The notes: generated from the sequence alone by a model not told the origin. Numbered from the stretch's first letter, positions 10,440-21,240 are shown. The stretch is DNA of 64,000 bases from Chara braunii (GCA_003427395.1 BFEA01000003.1:6510134-6574133), one strand, 5' to 3'. Made by a program: numbers and translations.

Positions 10440-11473
10440 TGGTGGCAAGGGCTTAGGAAACGCCTCAGGGAGTGCAGTGGCCTTATAGCAGCTGAAAACT
10501 CAAGAGGTCTAACAGCGGCACAGTCAGCAATCTGGGGCCCCTCCGAGAAAGGGCGGCGATGAGTGGGGGGAGGCCCCGACCAAGATACAGGAATACACAA
10601 GGACCAGTGGAAAGGTGTTGCAGATCAAAGGAGGAAGACGGTGGAAGAAAGGGGGAAGAAAGGGAGAACTAGGAGTACAAGGTCTTTTCTGGCGTCCTAC
10701 CCTGGGCGAAGAGGTTCTCATCCTCAGGCGAATTGTCGTTCTCTCAATGTGATAACGCATGGCGACGACTGACATAGCTGCGACCACCGTGTTTCTCTCC
10801 AATGCCGTTAATTCCTTTGCACCACCCGGGAGATCTCGTTCCATCATCAGGACTTGCAATGCGCAAGCACCCACCAGTCGTTCGCCCCCCGGTGCCCTCA
10901 CTGCACCTGCACATTGATGGGGACCGCGCTCGCACTCTCCACTTTTCACGGAAGTGTTATCTTTGCGCTAAGCTGTGATGGCCCAAAGAACATGCAGAAC
11001 GTGAAGGCGACGTCGCAATAGAGAACCGTTATGCATACACGCTACGTCGCCCAACGTTCCAATGCCCTCCTTTTAAGCCATGGCCGTCATCACCCCTCCG
11101 CATAGATGTTTTGCCTCAGTCTCCAGTCCAGCCTCCAAGACGCCTTACTCACGAATGTGTTACAATGAAGGGTTCAAAATTTGAAATTGGAACGGGGATG
11201 TTGGCGCCCTTTTTTTTCGTCAGCCCGGTAGGCCTCTCCACCGCTGCCACTGGACCACGCCCAAGGACGCACGGACATCCCAGCACGATGACGGACATCC
11301 AACCTTGCGGACGTGTGTATGCGTATGAAATTGGCCGCTGGAGACATCCAAGGGTTTTCCTTGGGACCCATTGAATTAGGACGCAGTTTAGCGACGACGC
11401 CGAAAACCAGAAAATCTTCCAAGGACTTCATCCTGATTCCTAAGGATTTTCCAAGGAGGGTCTAACGAGGCTC

Positions 11474-12120
11474 TAAGTGCCCGCCGAACACAGGACCTGG
11501 TAGGGTATACAACATTCTTGGGGACCAAAGTAGAAGAAGGGTTCTGGCATCTGCTCTTCTGTTTTTTTCAGCAGCCCGGCTGCGGAACGGTAAGTACCCG
11601 CCGAAGAAGAGCAGGTCAGCAGATATCGTCGCCAATGCAAGAAGATACGACCAGGACTAAAAAGACAAACGACGATGCTGCGCCTACGCCCAAAAGCTTG
11701 ACAACACAGCAACAAAGAACAGGCATACGACGGAGACAGTGCAAGAGAGTCACGCGACACTCGTGCTCGAACGGTCAGACAGAGAATGAGTATCCTGATT
11801 GATGTCTCTCAAATATTTTCACTATCTTTGCGGTTACTTTCTGCATTTTTATTTCTTTTTTGTACTTTTTTGTTTTTTTGCATGATATCGGAGTCTACTT
11901 GGGAAGCGTGTTCTCATGACAAGGGAACTCAGGGAGGGTAGTGGATTTGAGAGTACATAAAGAGTACTATGAAGCTAGAGCTTCGAACCAGACTGAGAAG
12001 AGTGAGGTAGAAGGTCTGTTGCTTGGAGTATTCCCATTGCACATTCAGTGTGGTTACTCTGTGAGATTAAAGCCTCTACGACATTGTTTTTTGAGTATTC
12101 ATCTCTCGTTTGAACCAGGA
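11474..12120 (+). repeat. right part of the interrupted dispersed repeat, with a splice-like micro-exon
   Basis: Matches 17834-18490 almost throughout. An 18-nt segment (11572-11589) is framed by TTTTTTTCAG upstream and GTAAGT downstream, like a micro-exon. The same arrangement is kept in the other copy (17932-17949). No long ORF is present. The repeat's identity is unknown. Confidence 0.65.
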
Positions 12121-12587
12121 GAACGACTCTGCAGTTGGGCTGAGGATCACTCGCCTAGCGCCATATCTATTGACTCATGTAGGCTGTTATCGCCTCATCG
12201 AGTACAATATGAGCATGGTACCCTATCGTTTTTTTTTCATATCTTTGGATTGATTATCGTTATTATTATTGTTGGTGAATTATCATTAGATATATTGATC
12301 CCCAATTTCGGACTTCGATCCATTGAGGATAGTTGATCAATAGATCACCAGTCATTCTGTGTGAACAGCATCGATCAGACTAAGTCTTGGAGATCACCGA
12401 GATCGCGCTCCTCTCTGACGGACTGTGACGGGCCGTGTCGAAGTGAGTGTGCGAAAACTTCCAAGACCCCAAGACACATCCAAGGAGAAGATTCGGACGA
12501 CAGGAGACTTCAAGGAGCCGTGTGTAAGGACGTGGACATGGTAGAGGGAGAGGCAGGGGGAGGTGGTCAGAGGACAAGAGATACTGG

Positions 12588-13868
12588 ATGGAATACCAGG
12601 CGACACCACTGGCTAATCCGGCTGTCGTCCCGACACAAAATCTAACTCCTACAAGCGTACCCAACCAGGTTCAACAACCTGTCGGTTACCTCCCTCCACC
12701 AGTTTATCCATATCCTTGGATGTGGCAGCCCCAACCTCCAACCCCGCCGCCTGCACACAACTGGAACTACGGACAACATGGATACGCGCAGACAACGAAG
12801 CCAACTCCCAATTCTTTCCCTGGTCCGGGGAACCGCGCGTGGTCATGCGGGAGCACTTGGAACTGATAGAAAAGTGGAAAAGCAGGGACCCTAGCGAGGA
12901 GAAGAAGAAGGAAGAATCCGGGGAGAGTAGTAAGAGCGCAGACACGAAGAAAGGGCAGACGAAGTGTAGCACCAGCTCAGAAGATGGAGAGAAGAACTTA
13001 AAAAAATGGCTCACCGAGAATTTGGGCGTCTCTTTGAAACAGAACTCAGAGAAGCTGGACACTGTCGACAAGAGGATGCTGGAAGCAGATCGGCAGAATG
13101 AGATGCTCGCTAAGTCTGCTAAGAAGATCGAAGATCTCGAAGGCGTTTCGAAGAAAGGAGAAGCAAGCAACAACGGAAAAAAAAAAATGTGTCGTCGACA
13201 TCAACTCACCTGCTCCTGAGGGGTAGAATTTGAGATCACGACCGAGAAGTGGAGGCATTAAGATAAGACAACCGCGGATAGAAGTTTCCTCTGATGAAGA
13301 CGCCAAGAAAGGGCGCGCGGAATGCCACTATCAAAGGACCTCCTCCGGAGAACAAGACCCCTCCAAGCACAATGAACTTGGAAGATGTGATGAAAATGCT
13401 AGCGATAATCACCGGCAAGACGAACCAGGGACAGGAGAACAATAATGCAGGAGTGAAGATGGAATGCGGATCAGGCGCGAAGGCTAGCTGTGGGATGACA
13501 AATGCATCCATGGAGGATAATAGTGAAGGGTCTGATGAGGAAGAAGATGAGAAAATGAAAGTGAATCGAGGAGGACCAGGAGGAAGGGTTGGAGTAAGGA
13601 TAGTGTAATACATGAGAAAAAGGTTAAACCACTACATGGAGATGATAGGTACAAAGATAAGGGCACTATGCCTGAAGAGGGATGAAGTGGGAGTGAAAGG
13701 ACGAAAGTGCGTGGGAACTGGGGAAACAAGACACTGAGGAATTTACGAAGTTGATCAATGGTGGTACCGGAGAAGAGGACAAAGCAAAATCGGTGCCTGA
13801 AGAGGATGAAGAAGAGGCCAACGAGTTGGACAATGACAACAGTCAGGAAGACGTCAAGGGGAACTAGG
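12588..13868 (+). pseudogene. retroelement first-ORF relic: Pro-rich then Lys/Glu-rich coiled-coil
   Basis: Three overlapping plus-strand readings form one decayed ORF. It has a Pro/Tyr/Trp-rich start (VGYLPPPVYPYPWMWQPQPP), a Lys/Glu-rich helical segment (EHLELIEKWKSRDPSEEKKK and onward to about 13150), and an acidic end (EDEEEANELDNDN near 13810-13850). Frameshifts lie near 12830 and 13200. Such composition is common in gag-like or ORF1 proteins of algal retroelements. The next protein-like sequence downstream is the Penelope-like RT, so this may be its upstream ORF. No zinc knuckle is seen. The specific family is not established. Confidence 0.45.
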
Positions 13869-14486
13869 ACTCTCCAAGAGGAGCATGCTTCGCTCCCTCG
13901 GACGAATAAGCAATGTGATCACAATGGCAGATTGTGAACTTAAATGTGACTTGCAAACAACATTTCAATTGGGTTCAATGCTAGCTGCACTCCTAGGATA
14001 TTATAACTGGGAGTAAACTTACATTAAGTATTGGGCGAATCTTGCTCTTTGAACGTGTAGATTTGGGGAAGGCAGATACTTGTTTGACGTTGTGTCTACG
14101 TTTTGATATCTCCTTTCTACAAACAGACGTATGTTGGATAAACCAGTAGAAAACTGAATGACAGATGGAGGGAACACATCCATACAACGGAAAGGGAACC
14201 AGAATACAAAGTCCACAAAAAGTTGAAGAAAAAGGAGGATACACGTATTCCTAATATTCGATTATCTAGCTATGGAAGCGCTCTGTATGGATCTAAAAAA
14301 TGTTGTCTCGAATTATCAATAGTGAGAATCCATGCTTGAATATGAGGAAGTGTAAGAGAAAAAACAAACCCAGCCCCGCGAGAATAAAGCTATAGAAACC
14401 AGCCAAACAGGAGTGTGGAAAGCTATTTTATTCTCCTCTAACCTCTGGAATGATCATGAGACTGTGAATTTGTTGAATATTCTTAA

Positions 14487-14687
14487 ACCACCAGTACTTG
14501 GCCCAGCTATCGATGTCGAGCCGGCCACCCCCCTGCGCGCCGAGTTTTGCCGAACCGGCAGGGCGTCAGTTCAATTTTTTTTTGGCCGGCGCTTCCAGCC
14601 ATTGTGGTCCGGTGCCCCGAAGCCCTGCAGGCGTGGCGCGTTAACGGGGAAGTGCAGCGACCGATAGCTGAGCCAAGTACTGGTGGT
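14487..14687. mobile_element. TTAA-flanked TIR element A (201 bp)
   Basis: A 30-bp terminal inverted repeat with one mismatch (starts ACCACCAGTACTTGGC, continues YCAGCTATCG). TTAA lies immediately outside both ends (14483-14486 and 14688-14691). GC-rich interior, no ORF. The TTAA duplication is typical of piggyBac-like elements, but the terminal bases are not the usual CCY, so class assignment is tentative. Confidence 0.8.
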
Positions 14688-14699
14688 TTAACAACACTA

Positions 14700-15286
14700 A
14701 GGGTATTTGAAAACTAGTCTTAATTAGATACTAGCTAAGTGCCCGCGGTGTGGGCGGTGCAGGCAGTGTGGGCTACGCCTGCATAAATAAGAAATGCAGT
14801 GGGTGACCTCACACTGCATTTCGGATCGCTCACCTCCAAGATGTTTGTCTGCAGAAACAACGACGGCCTGCTGGAGGGCTACTGGAGGGCACAAAACGAC
14901 ATGTGCGTGAGGAATGAAAAAAGAAGGAGGGAAAAGAAGGAAAAAATAAGAGGGGGGGGACACAAAACGACAGGCGTGAGAAATTTAAAAAGGAGAGAAT
15001 AGGGACACAAAACAACGGTCAACCGGGGAAAACAAAACAAAAAAAAAGCCGCCCACATATTGGATGGCTCGCCTCCAAGATGTTCATCCGCATCAACGCC
15101 AGTCGTGTGGCCCGCCCCCCGGGCATTCGCTCTCGTTTTATTGCGCGCTGTGAACATTTTGGTACGCCCACCCCTCTGCACACTCCCCCACCCTCGATCG
15201 CCTTCATCCTTCGCCCCTCATCAAAACTTTGACCCGAATCCGGCGCAAAGTGCGTCATGGACCTCCCCCCCCCGAGCAAATACTGC
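14700..15286. other. non-coding interval between two TTAA elements
   Basis: No gene. It contains a roughly 120-bp imperfect self-similarity: ATGTTTGTC and GCTCACCTCCAAGATGTTTG at about 14825-14850 versus GGCTCGCCTCCAAGATGTTC at about 15065-15085, on the same strand, and reiterated GGGACACAAAACRAC phrases (14888, 14958, 15002). Confidence 0.45.
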
Positions 15287-15290
15287 TTAA

Positions 15291-15507
15291 ACCACCAGTA
15301 CCTACCGGTTGTTAAGGCCCGTGGCTCAGGCTACCGGTAGCCTGGTCATTCCCGAGCCTCGGAGTTTATTGCCAAGCCTTTGACAACGGGTAGGACACAA
15401 CGAAAAAAGAAAAAATAGAAAAAAAAACAAAAAAAAATACAACATTTTGCAAAAAAAACAAAACAAAACAAAACGAAATCAGACCTTTCCAACGAGAATG
15501 AATCTTC

Positions 15508-15589
<82 letters not shown>

Positions 15590-15950
15590 NNNNNNNNNNN
15601 NNNNNNNNNNNNNNNNNNNNNNNNNNNNNNNNNNNNNNNNNNNNNNNNNNNNNNNNNNNNNNNNNNNNNNNNNNNNNNNNNNNNNNNNNNNNNNNNNNNN
15701 NNNNNNNNNNNNNNNNNNNNNNNNNNNNNNNNNNNNNNNNNNNNNNNNNNNNNNNNNNNNNNNNNNNNNNNNNNNNNNNNNNNNNNNNNNNNNNNNNNNN
15801 NNNNNNNNNNNNNNNNNNNNNNNNNNNNNNNNNNNNNNNNNNNNNNNNNNNNNNNNNNNNNNNNNNNNNNNNNNNNNGGTGGGTACCCCGCGCGACACGG
15901 CGCGTTAACGGCCGCGTTGAATTCTTCAAGCAGGGAGAGGTACTGGTGGT
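15291..15950. mobile_element. TTAA-flanked TIR element B, containing a sequence gap
   Basis: Ends ACCACCAGTAC / GTACTGGTGGT with TTAA outside both (15287-15290, 15951-15954). It shares GGCGCGTTAACGG with element A. The interior includes a GA microsatellite (15513-15589) and 288 N (15590-15877), so its true length is unknown. Confidence 0.7.
15590..15877. other. assembly gap (288 N)
   Basis: A run of N directly after a pure GA microsatellite, indicating a scaffold gap where assembly failed on the repeat. Confidence 1.
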
Positions 15951-16139
15951 TTAAGGGATAGGATTAACTAAATAGTCTTTAGACTACCTCGTGGAGACTC
16001 GCTGGACTTTTTTTGGGGGGGGACAAATGCTCCAATCTATTCGTGGGGAGCAGCACGTGACTGATCTGCTGGTTATCCAAATCTCGTTCTGAACATGGGA
16101 TGTGTCTGCTCAAGGATAGGAAGATAGATTTCAAGAACG

Positions 16140-17750
16140 GAGGTGAATTCGAAGTAACCTGTCTCGTCAAAACCAAATTTGAAGCAGATCAAAGAAAAGC
16201 CGAACTCATTACAATGCTGAGGGGCCCATGAAAACGAAGAAGCTTACTCAAAGAGAAAGACGTTATTGACTTGTTGAACTCATTAAAAGGACTGATTCAG
16301 AAATGTATCCATACAAAACACGGCAGGCAGATCATTAGGAGTTTGATTTCCAATGAATTAAAGAAACGATTGGGGATGAATCCAAAAGAAATATCTATAA
16401 TTAAAATACCATTTTGCGAGTCTGTTGACAGACAATGTATTGAGAGAGAAGGCTTAGCACGAAAGTGGATGAAGGAAATAGTTTAGCCCAAGGAACTCGC
16501 CAACCTGATGCTAAGAAAGCTGCGAGCTGTTTGGACGAAATCCGTATCTATCGCTGACATCTTGCATAACCAGAAGGCCATTGCTTCGGGAATGTCAATG
16601 TGACTTGACATTGTTTGATCTGCCCAAAATTGACGGGCATGTACGGGTTAGAATCAACGTCGCCCACAGGACCGAACTAAGGAATCTCAAGAAGATCGAT
16701 ATCACTGATGAATTCCGAGTAAAACCTATGCAGATTACAAGGACTGGAGCCGTGAAACTAGATCGAAGAATCACAACCGAATATGTGTATGGTATCAAAC
16801 AAGCAATTGATGGGCTTGTCTTGTCTCCTGTGGACCGCAATCCGGGGGCGACTTTGATCAAATGCCCCACATTATACCATGAGAGACTGACACGTACCTT
16901 CAAGGCTTCAACAGAAATCCAGATTTTGAGATATTGCACGAATCTGAGGAAGACGTTTTGCAAACAATGAAGAATGAATTCAAAAGATTGAAACTTGAGC
17001 AGATTGGGAGGTGGGATAAAAATGGAAGACTGCAAAATGCTTTTACCATGAGCAAGGACGTAGATTCGGATAAAAAAACGACCCATATGTCCATCATTTG
17101 CTAGCCCAAGGTGATTTGCAGGGGAAACTCTTGTCAATGCTCTGAACCTGATGATAAAAAAAACTCAGACAGAAACAGTTCAATCTGATGGCCGGCCAGG
17201 ACTTAAAGAAATTCCTACGAGGGGTAAATGAGAAAGCAGCCAGGTAGTTCCTTGATGTCGAGACCAGAACATATGACATGAAAAAATGTTTTTGAAGGTT
17301 CCCCACCAAGGGGTAAGAAATGCTGTAAAATGGATTTTCCCATGAATTCAAAAGCAATAGGCATCATGATTGGGTACGACCAAAAACCAGAGGGAAGGGT
17401 GCCACCTTGCAAGAGAGCCTGGGTGGAAATCTGTCAGATTTTTGAACCAGCTTGAAAAACTAGTTGATTTCCTGCTAAAAATTATGATTTTCAACGCTGC
17501 AGGACATATCCTTAGACAGAACGATGGTATCCCAATGGGTGGGCAGACCAGTCGATTCGAGCAAACACAAACTCGGATGCCTTAGTGCCAATTGCACTCA
17601 TCACTCTGCACAGGGAGTTGAAGGGAGTGAACTTTTCTATAGAAATCTTTCTGAAAGCACTCAATATTATGGCCAGGCGGGCGGGTGGATTTTGGACAGA
17701 ACTGGTACCTATTAAGATCGAAGGGTGTTACAGACAGTGGTAGACTACCC
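16140..17750 (+). pseudogene. Penelope-like (or related) reverse transcriptase relic
   Basis: Successive plus-strand readings in shifting frames give RT-like landmarks in order: LVLSPVDRNPGATLIKCP (about 16816-16870); QIGRWDKNGRLQNAFTMSK (about 17001-17060); a YDMKK..F-like block A near 17270 matching the D-x-K-x-x-F pattern of Penelope-type RTs; an HEFKSNRHHDW-like stretch near 17340; and GIPMGGQTS (about 17530), matching the G-x-PMG motif. A YxDD box is not recognised before the sequence degenerates. At least six frame changes or stops make it non-functional. Related coding scraps may extend to 14.0-14.3 kb, upstream of the inserted TTAA elements. Penelope membership is inferred from motif layout; an unclassified algal RT is the alternative. 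Confidence 0.5.
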
Positions 17751-17764
17751 AATCATGGGCCCGG

Positions 17765-18490
17765 CGCAAAAACTGATCTTAGAAGCCTAGTCAGAAACCC
17801 GTTTTTCCAAGTGTTTTCCAGATCCAACTGCAGTAAGTACTCGCCGAACACAGGTAGGCCCAGGGTATACGGAATTCTTGGGGACCAAAATAGAAGAAGG
17901 GGCCTGGCATCTGCTCTTCTGTTTTTTTCAGAAGTCCGGCTGTGAAACGGTAAGTACCCGCCGAAGACGACCAGGTCAAAATATATCGCCACCAATCCAA
18001 GAACCAAGACTAAAAACTTTAAGACAAACGACGATGCGGCACCTACGCCCGGAAGCTTGGCAACACAGCAACAAAGAACAGGCATACGACAGAGACAGTG
18101 CAAAAGAGTCACGCGACACTCGTGCTCGAACACTCAGATGGCACAGAGAACGCGTCTCCTGGTGTCTCTCAAATATTGTCACCATTTTTGCGGTTACTTT
18201 CTGCATTTTTATTTCATTTTTAATTTTGTTTTGTCTTTTTTTTTGCATTATATCGGAGTCTACTTGGGAAACGTGTTCTCACGACACGGAACTCAGGGAG
18301 ACTAGTGGTTTGGAGAGTACTTAAAGAGCATGAAGCTAGAGCTTCGAAGCAGACTGGGCAGCGTGGGGTAGATTCTGAAGGTCTGTCGCATGGGGTATTC
18401 CCATCGCACATACAATCATTATGTGGTTACTCTGTGAGATTAAAGCCTCGACTACATTGTTTTTTGAGTATTCATCTCTCTGCAGTCGTG
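17765..18490 (+). repeat. uninterrupted copy of the 0.7-kb dispersed repeat (empty site)
   Basis: Parallel to 8765-8827 plus 11474-12120 over about 700 bp. It has a single TAA at 17834-17836 where the other copy holds the Harbinger-type element. It keeps the splice-like 18-nt segment (17932-17949). Unknown function; no intact ORF. Confidence 0.8.
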
Positions 18491-18666
18491 ACCTCCTATC
18501 TGCTCCTTACCCCCTAAAATCTATCCACTAGTTCTCATCTCGGCGCCCCCGTCAGGCAGTGCTCCCTAAGCCCTCCCCAAGGTTATCCCCCCTGTGCAAG
18601 ACTGGGCGGCAAGTACACGGGGTGTCATACTGTAACGTCAACCGAGCGTGTGCACAACAGCATTAG

Positions 18667-18738
18667 GATCGACCGGAATCAGACCCGCAACCTCTTGGGT
18701 GCACCATCTGAGATCCAACCAACTGATGCACCACGCTT
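18667..18738 (-). ncRNA. tRNA-like (SINE head-like) sequence
   Basis: On the minus strand it carries an A-box-like GTGGTGCATCAGTTGG and, about 35 nt later, a B-box-like GGGTCTGATTCC. The cloverleaf is degenerate, so this is a tRNA pseudogene or tRNA-derived SINE piece. It lies 11 nt from a U6-like sequence on the same strand. Confidence 0.5.
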
Positions 18739-18749
18739 ACCCCTGCTCT

Positions 18750-18812
18750 GGGGGCACGGTAATCTTCTCTGTATCATTCCAATGGTATCGAATGACACCG
18801 TCCGGAATAACT
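18750..18812 (-). ncRNA. U6 snRNA-derived sequence (5' half, pseudogene)
   Basis: On the minus strand, ATTGGAATGATACAGAGAAG and then ATTACCGTGCCCC match the highly conserved U6 core with a few changes, including the ACAGAGA box that pairs with the 5' splice site. The upstream part is a decayed U6 5' hairpin. The U6 similarity stops after the CCCC, before the U6 internal stem-loop, and tRNA-like sequence follows. A truncated U6 cannot function in splicing; this is a retrocopy or chimera. Confidence 0.75.
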
Positions 18813-18829
18813 CCTAGTTTAGTTCTGGC

Positions 18830-19640
18830 GAAAAGTGTACACTGAGATCTAAAATAAGAAAGATGGTTGCTGTAAACCGTTTAACAGTTTATGTTTCAAA
18901 CCTGTGCGGATGTCCATTAGAAGAGCTGTGATACTGTCTGAACCTCTGCAGAGTCTGACATGGATAATGGCAGCATAGTGACTGTCCTTGTTTTCGGTCT
19001 GCTGATGACGCTCAAATAGAAATGAGATTGTTGCCCTTTTCGATTGATCCAGCTCATGTGCCTGAATGGTGCACACATGGAACCATGACAACACCAGTAA
19101 TTCCGGGCGTCCTCTTCCCAAAGCGGATTTGAGCTGCATGCCAAAGAAAGACTGGACCAGTGTGTAAGCCTTTTTTCTTTTTGGCTGGCACCGGCAGCTA
19201 TTTCGGCCTGGACTGGAAAGCCCTGGAAGATGCGGCCTTGCTATGTGGCGCAAGCACTGCTGCACACCTGAGAAATTTAGATGTGAAAAGGACTGGTATT
19301 TTAATACAGAGCTAATATGAGCTTGAAGGGAAGAGCTGGGGTGGGTCGTGTCGCCCTGTAACTCAGCGTTGGGGGTGTGAGATGGTAGAGTCCTGCAGTG
19401 GCATGAGGACATGGAGCTCAAGGCAGTCTCGGTTGGCTTGGTGAACAGTGCTAGCCTAAGGATAACTTGGTCTCAGTTTCTGACGAGCTTCAGTGATTAT
19501 AATGACAGTTGTGTATCATCTGTGCTTTGGCTTGACTCTAGGGTTTTGTTGTGGGTAGCCATTTTTTTCTGAAGTTTGTCTCTGAGTCAGTAATTTTCTG
19601 AATAGCTCAAAATTTTCTTAGCCGAGGCCGGGTAATCGCC
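18830..19640. other. non-coding interval
   Basis: A minus-strand reading of 190 codons crosses 18849-19421 but shows no recognisable domain or codon-bias support. No RNA or transposon feature identified. Confidence 0.4.
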
Positions 19641-19641
19641 C

Positions 19642-19642
<1 letters not shown>

Positions 19643-19672
<30 letters not shown>
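19643..19672. repeat. poly-T tract
   Basis: Thirty T in a row, likely the tail of a minus-strand retroposon. Confidence 0.6.
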
Positions 19673-19677
<5 letters not shown>

Positions 19678-19727
19678 CGCCCTTGTGTCTCAAACTTTCA
19701 ATTCTCTGTAAGGTTCCGTATCCGGTG

Positions 19728-19812
19728 CCGGGCCCGGTTCCCATCACGTGCCGCTCCCCATGAATAGATTGGAGCCTTGTCCCAAGTGAAAAACAAAAGA
19801 AAGAAAGGAGTT
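19728..19812 (+). repeat. LINE 3' end stem-loop, AATAGATT variant
   Basis: CCCGGTTCCCATCACGTGCC, then stem-loop GCTCC-CCATGAATAGATT-GGAGC and A-rich sequence. It is paired with a minus-strand copy at 16022-16075 that has the same CACGTG and AATAGATT features. Confidence 0.65.
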
Positions 19813-19982
19813 TGAACTTTGAAGGGAATAAGATGGATAGAATAAGGTTAGGTGCTTTTGGGTGGGCTGGGAGAATTAACGTGGGGCAGGGTAGGGAAGG
19901 TGGCCTATAATGTCAGGACAACCATTGGCCGCCGCCGCCAGCGATCACACCGTACGTCTGGTCCTTGGCCTTCCTGGTCCTT

Positions 19983-20060
19983 GGCCTCTACAACACCCTG
20001 GGCTTTACAAGGGGCGCGGGGAGAGAAGACAAAAAAAAGAGTGCTTTTACCCTGCACAAA
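19983..20060 (+). repeat. retroposon 3' tail motif, copy 3
   Basis: GGCCTCTACAACACCCTGGG, then A-rich sequence. Same motif as at 5965, 6932 and 54001. Confidence 0.55.
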
Positions 20061-20350
20061 ACAAAAAAGAAAAGAACAAACAGTAATGAACCTGAGATGC
20101 ACGCTCTATGAAAAGCTTGATTGCAAAATGCAGTCGTGGATGCAAAGCTCAGCCATGCAACAACTACCAGGCCCGGCAGGCCGCTTTTCGATTTTTGAGT
20201 GAAATTCGATCTGCTCTCAGACTGCCTGCTCGTGGAATCATGATGGGAAATGGTGCACCCATTGGATTCAGTGCCGCTCCAAAGGAGCCTTCAAGTTGGC
20301 CTCTTCTCAAAAATGCATTGTCGCGGGTGTCCCCCAACCTTTTGCGTCCT

Positions 20351-20377
20351 GGGGTTGGGGTTGGGGGTTGGGGTGGA
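20351..20377 (+). other. G-quadruplex-capable TTGGGG tract
   Basis: Four G-runs of four to five separated by TT, close to the 5' LTR. It can form a G-quadruplex. It is a short interstitial run, not a telomere. Confidence 0.6.
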
Positions 20378-21041
20378 AGGGGCCTATGAGGGTATGGGGG
20401 CAAGCGGTTCACACAGGCGTGTGATAAGCCAGGATCCGTACTCAACGGTTTCCCGTAAGGGAAAATCCCGCGTAAAGCCCCGAAGTACGGATTCAAGATA
20501 ATAGGGAAGAACGGGGCTTCATTTCTATTTTTTTTCTCTCTTTCTTTCTTCCTTTCCTTTTTTTCCTTGACCAAAAGAGGGACGGAGTAGAAAATGTAAT
20601 TCGGGTCTCGTGCGGCCGGTTAGCAGCCGCGCCAAGAAATTCAAGAAGCGGTTGGGAATTAGCGGTGGTAGGAATTGTGAATTTTTGCGCGCGCGGTTGT
20701 TTCTTTTGAATTTTTGCGCGCCGCGTAAACCCGTTCTCCCGCTCTTCATCCCCGCACCATCTTCCTTTCTTGCAGCACATCCCCTTCCTGCATGTCTCTT
20801 TGTCTTCCCTCTAAGCGAAGTCCGATCCCCCCCCTTCTCCTTTCCCTGTGAATGATTGGCTGTCTGATTGGGATGGTCGGGGCAATGTGGTGGTGGTGGG
20901 AAGAGCACCCCACTTGGACAACCACCCCAATCACGCAGATCATCCGACTCGCCTACTTCGATTCGTCTAGAACCTCTGCCCTTCTTCTGTCTTGCTCATC
21001 TACGCCCCGTGCTTCGCGCAGCCTCCCTGCCGCTTTCCACG

Positions 21042-21049
21042 CTATAAAT
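21042..21049 (+). promoter_or_regulatory. TATA box of the 5' LTR
   Basis: CTATAAAT about 620 bp into the LTR. The same octamer is conserved in the 3' LTR (41185-41192) and in the LTR of copy 2 (56291-56298, minus strand), so it probably positions the element's transcription start. Confidence 0.65.
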
Positions 21050-21240
21050 TCTCGCAACCCCTTCCTCTCACTCTCTTTGATCTCGGCTGCAAGCTGTGCA
21101 AGCTATACGTGAAGCCCGCAGCGCCGGAAAGGCTCGACGTGCCCCGTGGTGGACGGAGTGATGGCGGGTGGCGGAGTTAGCGGTAGACTTGGGGTAAGGC
21201 AGCCGGAGGGACTGAGCGGTGGTGGAGATCAGATGCCGGC

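Larger units (their letters stand above)
8828..11473. mobile_element. PIF/Harbinger-type TIR element, TAA target duplication
   Basis: Terminal inverted repeats of about 40 bp: left GGGCCTTGTTAGACCCTCCT..., right (reverse complement) GAGCCTCGTTAGACCCTCCT.... TAA flanks both sides (8825-8827 and 11474-11476). The 17.8 kb copy of the host repeat has a single TAA at the same point (17834-17836), giving an empty site. GGGCC ends and a 3-bp TWA duplication are known PIF/Harbinger hallmarks. The interior holds a possible transposase N-terminal fragment (minus strand, 9.27-9.82 kb) and nested LINE debris. No DDE core is readable, so the copy is non-autonomous or decayed. Confidence 0.8.

Noticed and set aside
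15366-15961. Long ORFs of alternating Arg-Glu or Leu-Ser residues
   Set aside because: Translations of the GA microsatellite and N gap, not proteins. The same applies to 37654-38728.
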